Source: Streptomyces sp. MJM8645
GTDB taxonomy: Bacteria; Actinomycetota; Actinomycetes; Streptomycetales; Streptomycetaceae
NCBI RefSeq assembly: GCF_001625365.1
Contig: NZ_LJJF01000001.1
Span: 5,010,001 to 5,074,000, forward strand
DNA length: 64,000 nt
Direction: 5' to 3'
The position numbers and the translations under genes are program-made. This document shows positions 1 to 15,613 of the stretch, one piece after another; positions within the stretch are counted from its first letter, which is position 1, and each line of letters begins with the position of its first letter. The notes under the pieces are model-generated. The model worked only from the letters and a program-made list of their open reading frames with translations. It did no database searches and was not told the DNA's origin.

Positions 1-1934
<1,934 letters not shown>

Positions 1935-2018
1935 GTTGCTCGCGTCCACTGTGTTGTTCTGAAACAACGACCCCAACCCGTTTGGCTACGGGGTTGGTGC
2001 GGTTGACAGTTTCATAGT

Positions 2019-2137
2019 GTTTCGGTGGTCATAGCGTGAGGGAAACGCCCGGTTACATTCCGAACCCGGAAGCTAAGCCTTACAGCGCCGATGGTACTGC
2101 AGGGGGGACCCTGTGGGAGAGTAGGACGCCGCCGAAC
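2019..2137 (+). rRNA. 5S ribosomal RNA
   Basis: A typical actinobacterial 5S sequence of about 119 nt. It begins GTTTCGGTGGTC and ends GACGCCGCCGAAC, so the two ends pair to form helix I. The conserved loops CCGAACCCGGAAGCTAAGCC and GGGAGAGTAGGACG are intact. It follows the 23S gene by 84 nt and is the last gene of the rrn operon. The ends are uncertain by one or two bases. Confidence 0.96.
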
Positions 2138-2146
2138 AATCATTCC

Positions 2147-2182
2147 AAAAAGACCCCCTCCCGTCCGGGAGGGGGTCTTTTT
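2147..2182 (+). terminator. Intrinsic terminator of the rrn operon
   Basis: A perfect 16-bp stem (AAAAAGACCCCCTCCC pairing with GGGAGGGGGTCTTTTT) closes on a 4-nt GTCC loop and runs into a T tract. It starts about 10 nt after the 5S gene. The A/T flanks make it work in either direction. Confidence 0.93.
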
Positions 2183-2214
2183 GCGTTAACCTCTGCCGAC
2201 ACACGAACCAGAGT

Positions 2215-3081
2215 TTGTCGGAGAGGCGCGATCCGTTGCAGAACCTGACCCTTACCTGGCAGTCCGCCGGGGGCGCCGCGGTCGCTCTCTACGGCGGGGC
2301 GTACGCCGCCGCCAGGGTCCGGAAGCCGTCCTTGTCGGCGCTGCTGCGGGAGGCTGGCACGCTGCTGGCGCTGTTCGCGCTCTGGCAGCTGGTGGGCCAC
2401 CTCTCGGTGATGAGCGGAGACCACGCGCTGGACCGGGCGGATTGGATCCACCGCACCGAGTCGGCGATCGGTCTACCGGACGAGGCGTCCTGGCAGGCGG
2501 CCGTCACGCCGTACCCGGTGCTGGTGAGGCTCGCGAACTACTACTACGCGGCGATGCACTTCGCGGTGATGCTGGCGGTGCTGCTCTGGGTGTTCGTGCG
2601 GCACCGGGAGCGGTACGCGTGGGTGCGGAACACGGTGGTGATCACCACGGCGGTCTGTCTGCTGGTGCAGTTCATCCCGGTGGCGCCGCCCCGGATGCTG
2701 CCGCAGCACGGGTTCGTCGACGTGGCCGCCGAGTACGGGCAGTCGGTGTACGGGGGCGCGATGGGCGGTGTGGTGGTGGCCGACCAGCTGTCGGCGATGC
2801 CGTCGGTGCACGTCGCGTGGTGCGTGCTGGCGGCGGTCGCGGTGGTGCGGGTCTCGCGGAGTCCGCTGCGGTGGGTGATGGTGCTGCACCCGGTGCTGAC
2901 CGTCGCGGTGGTCGTGGTGACCGCGAACCACTTCTGGGCGGACGGCATCGTCGCCGTCGTGATCCTGCTGCTCGCGTACGCCGCCCAGGCCCTGGTGGCA
3001 CGTCGCCGGGGTCGGGCCTCTGTCGACACGGAGGTCCGACCCCGGTACGCCGCGGCGGATCAGCCGCAGCGGGTCATTTGA
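2215..3081 (+). CDS. PAP2-superfamily membrane phosphatase (lipid phosphatase type)
   Basis: 288-residue integral membrane protein of the PAP2 acid-phosphatase superfamily, probably dephosphorylating a lipid or isoprenoid phosphate on the outer membrane face. The signature is present as PPRM near residue 160 (phosphate-binding), PSVH near 195 (PSGH-type catalytic His) and NHFWAD near 238 (the His/Asp end of the third motif). Five or six hydrophobic segments surround these motifs. The variant motifs resemble the inositol-phosphorylceramide-synthase-like subgroup. TTG at 2215 is the longest start and has a weak ribosome site; another TTG at 2236 is possible. The gene begins 33 nt after the rrn terminator and its last 8 nt overlap the convergent transporter gene. 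The exact substrate cannot be read from the sequence. Confidence 0.8.
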   Translation: MSERRDPLQNLTLTWQSAGGAAVALYGGAYAAARVRKPSLSALLREAGTLLALFALWQLVGHLSVMSGDHALDRADWIHRTESAIGLPDEASWQAAVTPYPVLVRLANYYYAAMHFAVMLAVLLWVFVRHRERYAWVRNTVVITTAVCLLVQFIPVAPPRMLPQHGFVDVAAEYGQSVYGGAMGGVVVADQLSAMPSVHVAWCVLAAVAVVRVSRSPLRWVMVLHPVLTVAVVVVTANHFWADGIVAVVILLLAYAAQALVARRRGRASVDTEVRPRYAAADQPQRVI

Positions 3082-3637
3082 CCGGCAGGGCGATCCTGCC
3101 CCAGGAGCCGTTGCTGAGCGCGGAGGTGGCCCAGTACCAGGCGGTGAGCCCGGAGACGGCCGCGACCCAGCCGGCGAACTTGGCGAGGCCGCTGTAGCCG
3201 CCGAAGACGGCGATGGCGTTCAGCAGCAGGGACAGCGTGAGCAGGCCGTAGACGGCGCGGCTGAACAGGCCCGCGCCCCAGCTGGCGGCGGTCAGGGTGA
3301 GGGCGAGCAGGGCCCAGAGCAGGAGGAACAGGCCGGCGGCGTTCTTGCCCGCCCCGCCGGCCGTCGACCAGGTCGCCCAGAAGGCGCCGAGGCTGGTGAA
3401 GGCCGTTCCGGTGAAGCCCTCGCCGCCGCGGAGCTGCCACAGGCCCGCGATGAAGAGGGTGACTCCGCCGACCAGATGGGCGAGGTGTGCCGCGTCCCCG
3501 ACCCCGGTGCCGCTGAAGACGCCGGTGGAGAGCAGGCCGTAGGCGAGCAGTGTGAGGCCGAGTGCGAGGTAGCCGAGGTTACCCGCGTCGGCTCCGGTGG
3601 AGCGGGCGTTCGTTGCCCCGGTAGCTTCGTTGCTCAC
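3074..3637 (-). CDS. GPR1/FUN34/YaaH (AceTr) family acetate/succinate transporter
   Basis: 187-residue protein with six hydrophobic segments and the YaaH/SatP-type opening GNLGYLALGLTLLAYGL (a variant of the family NPAPLGL signature region), followed by LFIAGLWQLRGG and TAFTSLGAFWATW. Members are proton-coupled acetate or succinate channels or transporters in the cytoplasmic membrane. The start is GTG at 3637, supported by AAAGGAG six bases upstream on the minus strand. Its 3' end overlaps the convergent PAP2 gene by 8 nt, so no terminator separates them. The family assignment is firm; acetate as the actual substrate is taken from homologues. Confidence 0.85.
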   Translation of the reverse strand: MSNEATGATNARSTGADAGNLGYLALGLTLLAYGLLSTGVFSGTGVGDAAHLAHLVGGVTLFIAGLWQLRGGEGFTGTAFTSLGAFWATWSTAGGAGKNAAGLFLLLWALLALTLTAASWGAGLFSRAVYGLLTLSLLLNAIAVFGGYSGLAKFAGWVAAVSGLTAWYWATSALSNGSWGRIALPVK

Positions 3638-3941
3638 CGGAGGCTCCTTTCACTTTGGGCGCGCGCAGGGCGCAGTCAACGCAGTGGTGTGGTCCGATGA
3701 GGTGGATGCGCGCGACCGCGCCGAGGGCGCACGGCTGGAGCGTGCGCGGGCTGCGGTCAGAAGTGATGGGTCGGCGGGAGAGCCGCCGGTCCTGTCCCCG
3801 CCGGGGGATTCCCCGGTGAGATCGGTGTACCCGGACGTACTCGCTTGTACCCTTGTGAATATAACAATTTGTGACGATGTCAGCTGTGGAACGCTCAGGG
3901 CCGACCGGGGAGCCAGGGGCTGACCGAGAGGCGGTGTCGGC
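3638..3941. other. Intergenic region with an A+T-rich patch
   Basis: No gene was found in these 304 nt between the 3' end of the phosphatase gene and the transporter start. The region must hold the transporter promoter, reading leftwards. The striking element is the A+T-rich stretch at about 3853-3876, with two TTGTGA copies (3853-3858 and 3869-3874) flanking ATATAACAA. I could not fix a convincing -35/-10 pair. Confidence 0.4.
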
Positions 3942-6503
3942 TCACGAGGCGCGCTGGGTCGGCACCCGCAGGGTCAGGATGGCCATGTCGTCGGACGGCG
4001 GTTCCGGGGCGAAGCGCTCGACGGCGCGCTGCACCCGCATCGCGACCGCCCCGGCGGTCAGGCCGGTACAGCCCGTGAGCACCTCGGCGAGGCCGTCGTC
4101 GCCCAGCATCCGGCTGCCCTCGCGGCGTTCGGTGACGCCGTCGGTGACGCACAGCAGGACCTCGCCGGGGGAGAGCACCAGGCGCTCGGCGGTGAGGTCG
4201 AGGTCCTCCATGACGCCGAGCAGCGGCTGCGGGGTGGCGGCCCGGTCGACCTGGCCGTCGGTGCTCAGCCGGAGCGGCAGCGGGTGGCCGGCGCAGACCA
4301 GGGACAGTTCGATGCTGCCGTCCGGGCGGGGCGTCAGTTCGCCGTAGAGCAGGGTGAGGAAGCGGCTGCGCGAACCCTCGTCCAGGATGGCCGCGTTGAG
4401 GCGGCGGAGCACCTGCGGTGCGTCCAGGCCCTCGCGGGCGAGCAGGCGCAGCGAGTGCCGGGCGAGGCCGGTGACCGAGGCGGCCTCGGGGCCGGTGCCG
4501 CAGACGTCGCCGATGGCGAAGCCGTAGGTGCCCTCGCGGATGGTGAACAGGTCGTAGAAGTCGCCGCCGACCTCGTTGCCCTCGCCGGCGGCCTGGTAGT
4601 AGACGTCGACCTCGACGCCCGGGATCTCGGGCAGGTCCGGCGGCAGCAGGCTGCGTTGCAGGGCCTGGCTGGTGGCGGTGCGCTCGGAGTAGAGGCGGGA
4701 GTTGTCGAGCGCGAGGGCGGCCCGGCGGGAGAGGTCCTCGGCGAGTTCGAGGATCTCCTGGCGGAACCGGACGCCGGCCGGGACGCCGAGCGCGAGCAGG
4801 CCGATGACCCGGTTGCGGGCGGTCAGCGGCAGGACGACGGTCTCGCCGAGCAGTCCGGCGAGTTCGGGGCTGTCGGTGAGGCCGCCGGCGGCGGCGGTCT
4901 CGGCGGGCGCCGACCAGAAGCGGACGCCGTGGGTCGGGCCGGCGTCGGGGGCCGGGGTCTTGTCGAGCAGGTCGCGCAGCGGGTCGATCCGGTCCTCGTC
5001 CTCGTGCAGGACGAAGGCGAGGCCGGCCGCGGCGCCGTGGTCGCCCTTGGTGTAGACGGCGCACCAGGAGGCGAGGGTGGGGACGGCCATCTGGGCCATC
5101 AGGGCGAGGGTCTGCTCGTGTTCGAGGGTGCCGGCGAGCAGGTCGGAGGCCTCGACGAGGAAGGACAGCGAGCCCCGGCGGAGTCGTTCGAGCTCGGTCA
5201 GCCGGGTGCTCTCGACGGCGAGGGCGACCCGGTCGGCGGCGAACTGCAGCCGCAGGGCGTCCTCGTTGTCGTAGCGGCCGGGCGCGGCGGTGGCGATGCC
5301 GAGCGAGCCGATCAGCCGGCCCTCGACCTTGAGCGGGACGGTGACCAGGGAGCGCATGCCGCTGCCGGTGAGCAGGGGCAGGCCGGTCGGGCGGGAGGTG
5401 AGGTCCTCGTGGACGGAGGGCAGCCGGGCGGAGTCGTAGCGGCTGCCGGTGTCGACCGGGAAGCGGGTGTGCCGGCGGTGCCCGGAGGTGAAGCCGGTGG
5501 CGGCGCGGACCTCGAACTCGGTCTCGTCGTCGGTGGTCAGCAGCAGGTACGCGGCGTCGGCGTCGAGCAGGTCGCGGGCGCGTTCGACGGTGCGCTGGAG
5601 CAGGGTGTCGAGGTCGTCGGTGGCGACCGGGCCGGCCAGCAGGTCGAGCCGGGGGCCGGTCGGGTCGGAACGCTCGCCGGGCAGGGCGCGGGCGGGGGAG
5701 CGGAGCACCGCGCGGTCGGGTTCGAGGACGAGCAGGCAGAGGGTGGAGGGGACGCCCTCGGTGTCGCGTACGCGGACCTGGACGCCGTACACCTCGACCT
5801 CGTGGCCGTCCGCGCGGCGGACGCCGTAGCCGCCCTCCCAGCGGGCCAGCCGCAGGGTGTCGGCGAGGCCGAGGCCGCGGCCGGCGGACTGCGGCCAGAC
5901 GGCGAGGTCGGCCCAGGGGCGGCCGAGGACGGTCGTGGCGGGGTACTGGAAGAGCGCCTCGGCGTCCGGGTTCCAGGCGAGGACGCGGCCGTCCTCGTCG
6001 AGCTGGACGACGGCGACGTGCACCGGGCCGGGGCCGCTGGGCAGGTCGCTGCCGGGGGTCGCGGGGACGGCGTAGCGGGTGCCGGCCACGGGGGCGGGCA
6101 GGGCGAGCCGGAACCAGACGGTCTTGCGCCCGGCCGCGTACTCGACGCCCCAGCGTTCGGCGAGGGCGGAGCACATCAGCAGGCCGCGGCCGCCCTCGCC
6201 GTCGGGGTCGGCGTAGCGGTCGGAGGCGGTGACGGGGCCGTCGCCGAGGGAGGGCAGGCCGCGTTCGGGGTGGTGGTCGGTGACTTCGATCCGGACGGTG
6301 CCCTCCTCCCGCAGGCAGCACACCTCGGCGGCGGTGCCGGCGTGGACGACGGCGTTGGTGACCAGTTCGCTGACCAGGACGACGGCGTCGTCGACGACCT
6401 CGGGCAGACCCCAGCCGAGCAGCGCGTCCCGTACGAAGCCCCGGGCGGCGGCTGCGGACCGGCCGTCGGGGTCGAAGGTGGCGGCTGCGCGCGCGGTGAC
6501 CAC
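3942..6503 (-). CDS. SpoIIE-type PP2C phosphatase with ATPase (RsbW-like), PAS and GAF domains
   Basis: 853-residue cytoplasmic regulator of the partner-switching type. An RsbW-like HATPase domain is at 1-130 (N-box ELVTNAVVHA, G-box GEGGRGL). A PAS domain follows near 158-265, then GAF-like regions near 297-440 and 445-600, and a PP2C/SpoIIE phosphatase at about 630-850 with metal-binding aspartates in GGDFYDLF, GDVCGTG, TDGVTER and DDMAIL. Such proteins dephosphorylate anti-anti-sigma factors, and the ATPase part may act as their kinase or bind a sigma factor. Start is GTG at 6503 with GAGGAG upstream. No sigma or anti-anti-sigma gene is adjacent, so the target is unknown. The divergent neighbour is the osmoadaptation kinase gene. 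Confidence 0.9.
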   Translation of the reverse strand: MVTARAAATFDPDGRSAAAARGFVRDALLGWGLPEVVDDAVVLVSELVTNAVVHAGTAAEVCCLREEGTVRIEVTDHHPERGLPSLGDGPVTASDRYADPDGEGGRGLLMCSALAERWGVEYAAGRKTVWFRLALPAPVAGTRYAVPATPGSDLPSGPGPVHVAVVQLDEDGRVLAWNPDAEALFQYPATTVLGRPWADLAVWPQSAGRGLGLADTLRLARWEGGYGVRRADGHEVEVYGVQVRVRDTEGVPSTLCLLVLEPDRAVLRSPARALPGERSDPTGPRLDLLAGPVATDDLDTLLQRTVERARDLLDADAAYLLLTTDDETEFEVRAATGFTSGHRRHTRFPVDTGSRYDSARLPSVHEDLTSRPTGLPLLTGSGMRSLVTVPLKVEGRLIGSLGIATAAPGRYDNEDALRLQFAADRVALAVESTRLTELERLRRGSLSFLVEASDLLAGTLEHEQTLALMAQMAVPTLASWCAVYTKGDHGAAAGLAFVLHEDEDRIDPLRDLLDKTPAPDAGPTHGVRFWSAPAETAAAGGLTDSPELAGLLGETVVLPLTARNRVIGLLALGVPAGVRFRQEILELAEDLSRRAALALDNSRLYSERTATSQALQRSLLPPDLPEIPGVEVDVYYQAAGEGNEVGGDFYDLFTIREGTYGFAIGDVCGTGPEAASVTGLARHSLRLLAREGLDAPQVLRRLNAAILDEGSRSRFLTLLYGELTPRPDGSIELSLVCAGHPLPLRLSTDGQVDRAATPQPLLGVMEDLDLTAERLVLSPGEVLLCVTDGVTERREGSRMLGDDGLAEVLTGCTGLTAGAVAMRVQRAVERFAPEPPSDDMAILTLRVPTQRAS

Positions 6504-6915
6504 GTTGCCACTTCTCCTCTGCTGCTCTGGCCTTGACTGTCCGGGGCGTGGCGCCGACTCCCGGTGCGTGCCGCCGGGGTGGCGGCGCTGGGTCGGGTCA
6601 TGGCCCGGTGCAGCGCTCCACCCTACTTTCCGCTTGGTTCCCCGTGGGGACGGGGCGTTGAAACAGGCACCTGAGAGTGATTCTGCCCACCTGTTTCGGA
6701 CGGTCGGCTACCAACCGGGCGCAACCGGCCGTATACCCGGCGCCGGTGCTGCCAGACTGGGGGGTCCGCGACGGCCGGTCGGAGCAGTACGGTCGATGCG
6801 GGTGCCGGTGTGCCGTGTGGGGCGCCGGTACGCAGCCCGACCGGGCCGGTGCCCCGGTGCGTGCCGTACCGGCACGGACGGTCACCGGGAAAGTTCACGA
6901 TGTGGGAGGGGCCCG
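6504..6915. promoter_or_regulatory. Divergent intergenic region between the phosphatase gene and osaA
   Basis: A 412-nt gene-free stretch that must carry both divergent promoters. I saw a 7-bp inverted repeat CGTGCCG-TAC-CGGCACG at 6860-6876, about 40 nt before the osaA start, which could be an operator or leader hairpin. I looked for a sigma-B-type GTTT/GGGTA pair, since osa genes are osmotic-stress genes in S. coelicolor, and found none that was convincing. Confidence 0.35.
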
Positions 6916-11583
<4,668 letters not shown>

Positions 11584-11594
11584 CGCCGGGGGAG

Positions 11595-11630
11595 GGCGCG
11601 AACTCCGGGGCGGGCTCCGGGGTTCGCGCC
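11595..11630 (+). terminator. Hairpin after osaA
   Basis: A 9-bp perfect stem GGCGCGAAC/GTTCGCGCC encloses an 18-nt GC-rich loop, 12 nt after the osaA stop codon. There is no T tract. The rest of the 297-nt gap to osaB holds no gene. Confidence 0.55.
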
Positions 11631-11880
11631 GTCCGGTGGGCCGGTTTGCTGGCGGTCGGGCCCGGGAACCCGGTAGGGTCACCGATCGTTGCGAACAGTG
11701 ACCGGACGGCGACACGCTGCTGAGCGTGCGCCGGAGCACTGGCCGCGCGCCGCTCCGGATCGGGTCACGACGGAGCGATGTGCCGGGCGAGGGGGTGCGG
11801 CTAGCATGACCGGGGTAGCGGTGGGCAGGACGCGAGTGCCATCACCGGGCGGCAGGCAGGCGACAGGAGGGCGAGCCCTG

Positions 11881-12516
11881 ATGCAGAAGGCGAAGATCCT
11901 CCTGGTCGACGACCGACCGGAGAACCTGCTGGCGCTGGAGGCGATCCTCTCCGCGCTGGACCAGACGCTGGTGCGCGCCGTCTCCGGCGAGGAGGCGCTC
12001 AAGGCGCTGCTCACCGACGACTTCGCGGTGATCCTGCTGGACGTCCAGATGCCCGGGATGGACGGCTTCGAGACGGCCGCCCACATCAAGCGCCGCGAGC
12101 GCACCCGGGACATCCCGATCATCTTCCTGACCGCGATCAACCACGGCCCGCACCACACCTTCCGCGGCTACGCGGCCGGGGCCGTGGACTACATCTCCAA
12201 GCCCTTCGACCCGTGGGTGCTGCGCGCCAAGGTCTCGGTCTTCGTCGACCTGTACGTGAAGAACTGCCAGCTGAAGGAGCAGGCCGCGCTGCTGCGGCTG
12301 CAACTGGAGGCGGGCGGCGGCGAGCCGCCCCTGGGCGGGGCGCTGCTGGGCGAGCTGTCCGCGCGGCTGGCGGCGGTCGAGGAGCAGGCGGAGGCGCTGG
12401 GCAAGCAGCTGGACGGCGTCGAGGACGCCGGGGTGGCGGCCACCGCGGCGCACCTGGAGCGCAAGCTGGCAGGGCTGCGCCGGGCCCTGGACGCGCTCCG
12501 GCCGGGAACCGCGTAA
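11881..12516 (+). CDS. osaB: Response regulator without DNA-binding domain, OsaB-type
   Basis: 211-residue response regulator. The receiver domain (about 4-125) has the acidic pair in LLVDDRPEN, phospho-acceptor Asp in ILLDVQMPGMDGFE, Thr in FLTA and Lys in SKPFDP. The remainder (about 135-211) is a heptad-rich, probably coiled-coil region without a helix-turn-helix, so output is likely through protein contact. In S. coelicolor OsaB is the orphan partner of OsaA, lies next to ftsK as here, and is required for growth at high osmolarity. Start ATG at 11881 follows AGGAGGGCGA; an in-frame ATG at 11806 is less likely because the receiver fold begins at MQKAKILLVDD. Confidence 0.9.
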   Translation: MQKAKILLVDDRPENLLALEAILSALDQTLVRAVSGEEALKALLTDDFAVILLDVQMPGMDGFETAAHIKRRERTRDIPIIFLTAINHGPHHTFRGYAAGAVDYISKPFDPWVLRAKVSVFVDLYVKNCQLKEQAALLRLQLEAGGGEPPLGGALLGELSARLAAVEEQAEALGKQLDGVEDAGVAATAAHLERKLAGLRRALDALRPGTA

Positions 12517-12662
12517 CCGGTCGGCGGGGTTCACTCCTGCGGGTGAATTTCTGGCGCGGCCGGGTGAAACCGGGTCAGCGTGACGGTGTGTCTGCGACAC
12601 GTCCCTGAGCCCCGGCTCGGGCACATGTGCACTGGTGGCCCACCCCGGTAGGCTGCTGACCC

Positions 12663-15350
12663 ATGGCCACTCGTACGCCCGGAAGCGCGGCACGCAACCC
12701 GAGTCCGGGACCGTCCAAGAAGGCCGCGGCGAAGGCCCCGGGCAAGCCGCCCGCGAAGAAGGCGGCGGCCAAGAAGGCGGCCCCGGCGAAGAAGGCGGCG
12801 GCCAAACCGGCCCCGCCGTCCCCGCCGCCGCCCAAGCCGATACTCTTCCGGGCCGTCCGGGCCGTCTGGCTCGGCGTGGCGAACAGCATCGCCGCGATCT
12901 TCCGGGGCTTCGGCGACGGGGCCAAGAACCTCCACCCGGCCCACCGCAAGGACGGGCTGGGCCTGCTGCTGTTCGCACTCGCGCTGGTGACCGCCGCCGG
13001 CACCTGGTTCAGCCCGCAGGGCTGGCTGGGCGAGGCGGCCACCGCCGTGGTGTCCGGGCTGTTCGGGCGGCTCGACGTGCTGGTGCCGTTCCTGCTGGCC
13101 GGGATCGCGGTCCGGCTCTGGCGCCACCCGGAGCTGCCGGAGGCCAACGGCCGGATCATGATCGGCCTGAGCGCGCTGCTGGTCGGCGTCCTCGGCCTGG
13201 TGCACATCGGCTGTGGCGCGCCCATGATGGGCAGCGGCGCCTCGCGGATAAGGGCGGCCGGCGGGATCATCGGCTGGGCCGTGTCCACCCCGATGATGGC
13301 CGCCGCCGGGCCGGCGCTGGCCGTGCCGCTGCTCCTGCTGCTGTCCTTCTTCGGCCTGCTGGTGGTCACCGCCACCCCGGTCAACCGCATTCCCGAGCGG
13401 CTGCGGTCGGCCGGCGTGCGGCTCGGCGTGGTGGAGCCCGGGCCGGAGGACGAGCTGCGCGAGGGGCGTACGCCGGAGCGCGACCTGTCCACCGAGCCGC
13501 CCGAGGACGCGGACCCCGCCGCGCTGCCGTTCACCGTGGGCAGCGAGGACCCGGGCGACGAGGTGGCCGCTCGCCGTCGGCGCCGCCGCCGCAAGCCGGC
13601 GGACGACGAGGACCAGCCCGACGCCGTCCGGGTGTCCCTGGACAAGGAGCCGCTGGACCCGTACGCCACCCGCGACCTCGCCGCCGGCGCCGCCGCCGAC
13701 CTGGACGGGGCACTGGTCTACGGCGTGCCCGCCTCCTCGGCGGTGGCGAACATGATGCACCAGGTGCAGGACCGCACCGCCCCGCCGGAGGAGGCCGCCG
13801 TCCCGGCTGCCCGCAGCGCGGGCCCGGGCGCGCCCGAGGAGCACGGCCCGGCCCCGGTGCGGATGGAGCAGCTCCAGCTGGCCGGCGACGTCACCTACGC
13901 GCTGCCCCCGCTCGACCTGCTGGAGCGCGGCGGCCCGGCCAAGGCCCGCAGCGCCCTCAACGACGAGGTGGTGGCCCAGCTCAGCAGTACCTTCGCCGAG
14001 TTCAAGGTGGACGCCAGGGTCACCGGCTTCACCCGGGGCCCGACGGTGACCCGCTACGAGGTCGAGCTCGGCCCGGCCGTCAAGGTGGAGCGGATCACCG
14101 CGCTCGCCAAGAACATCGCGTACGCGGTGGCCAGCGCCGACGTGCGGATCATCAGCCCGATCCCGGGCAAGTCCGCGGTCGGCATCGAGATCCCCAACCG
14201 GGACCGCGAGATGGTCAACCTCGGCGACCTGCTGCGCTCGCGCACGGCCGCCGAGGACACCCACCCGATGGTCGTCGGCATGGGCAAGGACGTCGAGGGC
14301 CAGACCGTGATGGCCAACCTCGCCAAGATGCCGCACATCCTGGTGGCCGGCGCGACCGGCGCGGGCAAGTCGTCCTGCATCAACTGCCTGATCACCTCGA
14401 TCCTGGCCCGGGCCACCCCGGACGAGGTCCGGATGGTGCTGGTCGACCCCAAGCGGGTCGAACTGACCGCGTACGAGGGCATCCCGCACCTGATCACGCC
14501 GATCATCACCAACCCGAAGAAGGCCGCCGAGGCCCTCCAGTGGGTGGTCCGCGAGATGGACCTGCGCTACGACGACCTCGCGGCGTTCGGCTTCCGGCAC
14601 GTGGACGACTTCAACGCGGCGGTGAAGGCCGGCACGGTCACCCCGCCGCTCGGCAGCGAGCGCGAGCTGACCCCGTACCCGTACCTGCTGGTGATCGTCG
14701 ACGAGCTGGCCGACCTGATGATGGTGGCGCCGCGCGACGTCGAGGACTCGGTGGTCCGGATCACCCAGCTGGCCCGCGCGGCCGGCATCCACCTGGTGCT
14801 GGCCACCCAGCGGCCCTCGGTGGACGTGGTCACCGGCCTGATCAAGGCCAACGTGCCGTCCCGGCTGGCCTTCGCGACCTCCGCGATGGCCGACTCCCGG
14901 GTCATCCTGGACCAGCCCGGCGCGGAGAAGCTGATCGGCAAGGGCGACGCGCTGTTCCTGCCGATGGGCGCCGGCAAGCCGATCCGCCTCCAGGGCGCGT
15001 TCGTCACCGAGGCGGAGATCGCCGCGGTGGTGCAGCACTGCAAGGACCAGCTGACCGCCGTCTACCGGGACGACGTGACGGTCGGCGGCGGGGCCAAGAA
15101 GGAGATCGACGAGGAGATCGGCGACGACCTGGACCTGCTGATCCAGGCGGCCGAGCTGGTGGTCTCCACCCAGTTCGGCTCGACCTCGATGCTCCAGCGC
15201 AAGCTCCGGGTCGGCTTCGCCAAGGCGGGGCGGCTGATGGACCTGATGGAGTCGCGCGGGATCGTCGGGCCGAGCGAGGGCTCCAAGGCCCGCGACGTCC
15301 TGGTGAAGCCGGACGAGCTGGACGGGGTGCTGGTCGCCCTGCGCGGCTGA
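12663..15350 (+). CDS. ftsK: DNA translocase FtsK/SpoIIIE
   Basis: 895-residue membrane-anchored dsDNA pump that clears and segregates chromosomes at division and sporulation septa. It opens with a Lys/Ala/Pro-rich tail (about 1-58), followed by about four membrane segments (100-250), an acidic and basic linker, and the RecA-like motor: Walker A GATGAGKSS near 562 and Walker B LLVIVDELADLMM near 675. The C-terminal winged-helix gamma domain (ELVVSTQFGSTSMLQRKLRVG onward) is complete. There is no clear Shine-Dalgarno sequence; TAGGCT at 12649-12654 lies 8 nt before ATG, so the mRNA may be leaderless. Position after osaB matches other Streptomyces chromosomes. Confidence 0.96.
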   Translation: MATRTPGSAARNPSPGPSKKAAAKAPGKPPAKKAAAKKAAPAKKAAAKPAPPSPPPPKPILFRAVRAVWLGVANSIAAIFRGFGDGAKNLHPAHRKDGLGLLLFALALVTAAGTWFSPQGWLGEAATAVVSGLFGRLDVLVPFLLAGIAVRLWRHPELPEANGRIMIGLSALLVGVLGLVHIGCGAPMMGSGASRIRAAGGIIGWAVSTPMMAAAGPALAVPLLLLLSFFGLLVVTATPVNRIPERLRSAGVRLGVVEPGPEDELREGRTPERDLSTEPPEDADPAALPFTVGSEDPGDEVAARRRRRRRKPADDEDQPDAVRVSLDKEPLDPYATRDLAAGAAADLDGALVYGVPASSAVANMMHQVQDRTAPPEEAAVPAARSAGPGAPEEHGPAPVRMEQLQLAGDVTYALPPLDLLERGGPAKARSALNDEVVAQLSSTFAEFKVDARVTGFTRGPTVTRYEVELGPAVKVERITALAKNIAYAVASADVRIISPIPGKSAVGIEIPNRDREMVNLGDLLRSRTAAEDTHPMVVGMGKDVEGQTVMANLAKMPHILVAGATGAGKSSCINCLITSILARATPDEVRMVLVDPKRVELTAYEGIPHLITPIITNPKKAAEALQWVVREMDLRYDDLAAFGFRHVDDFNAAVKAGTVTPPLGSERELTPYPYLLVIVDELADLMMVAPRDVEDSVVRITQLARAAGIHLVLATQRPSVDVVTGLIKANVPSRLAFATSAMADSRVILDQPGAEKLIGKGDALFLPMGAGKPIRLQGAFVTEAEIAAVVQHCKDQLTAVYRDDVTVGGGAKKEIDEEIGDDLDLLIQAAELVVSTQFGSTSMLQRKLRVGFAKAGRLMDLMESRGIVGPSEGSKARDVLVKPDELDGVLVALRG

Positions 15351-15542
15351 CGACCCGCGCCTGCGACGAGTGTTCACCCGTTCGGAGGAGGGTAGGCGCG
15401 TGAAGGGGAACCGAACGCCCGTACGCCGCGTCACAGGCCGGAAAGCGAACCCCCCGGGTTCCCCGCGCGGGCCCGCTGACGGCCGTTCAGCGGGGTGCCG
15501 GGCACCCGTCGGGGCGGGCGCGCGCATTCGGGCCTGTTCCGC

Positions 15543-15573
15543 TTGAGAAACGATCCGCCCGCGCCCCTAGACT
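15543..15573 (+). promoter_or_regulatory. HrdB-type promoter for the RodZ-like gene
   Basis: TTGAGA (15543-15548), a 19-nt spacer and TAGACT (15568-15573) form a good vegetative-sigma promoter. It lies about 40 nt before the GTG start at 15614, in the 263-nt gap after ftsK. Confidence 0.6.
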
Positions 15574-15613
15574 GTTCCCCAGCAGGTGGCCATCCGCTCG
15601 AAAGGCGTGCCCC

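Noticed and set aside
4284..6536. A 750-codon plus-strand frame opposite the SpoIIE-type gene
   Set aside because: It is a mirror frame from third-position GC bias, with low-complexity Gly/Ala/Val composition; the opposite strand encodes recognisable domains throughout.
6229..6915. Upstream extension of the osaA frame
   Set aside because: It crosses the divergent phosphatase gene and promoter region and has no protein similarity; TTG 6916 has a ribosome site.
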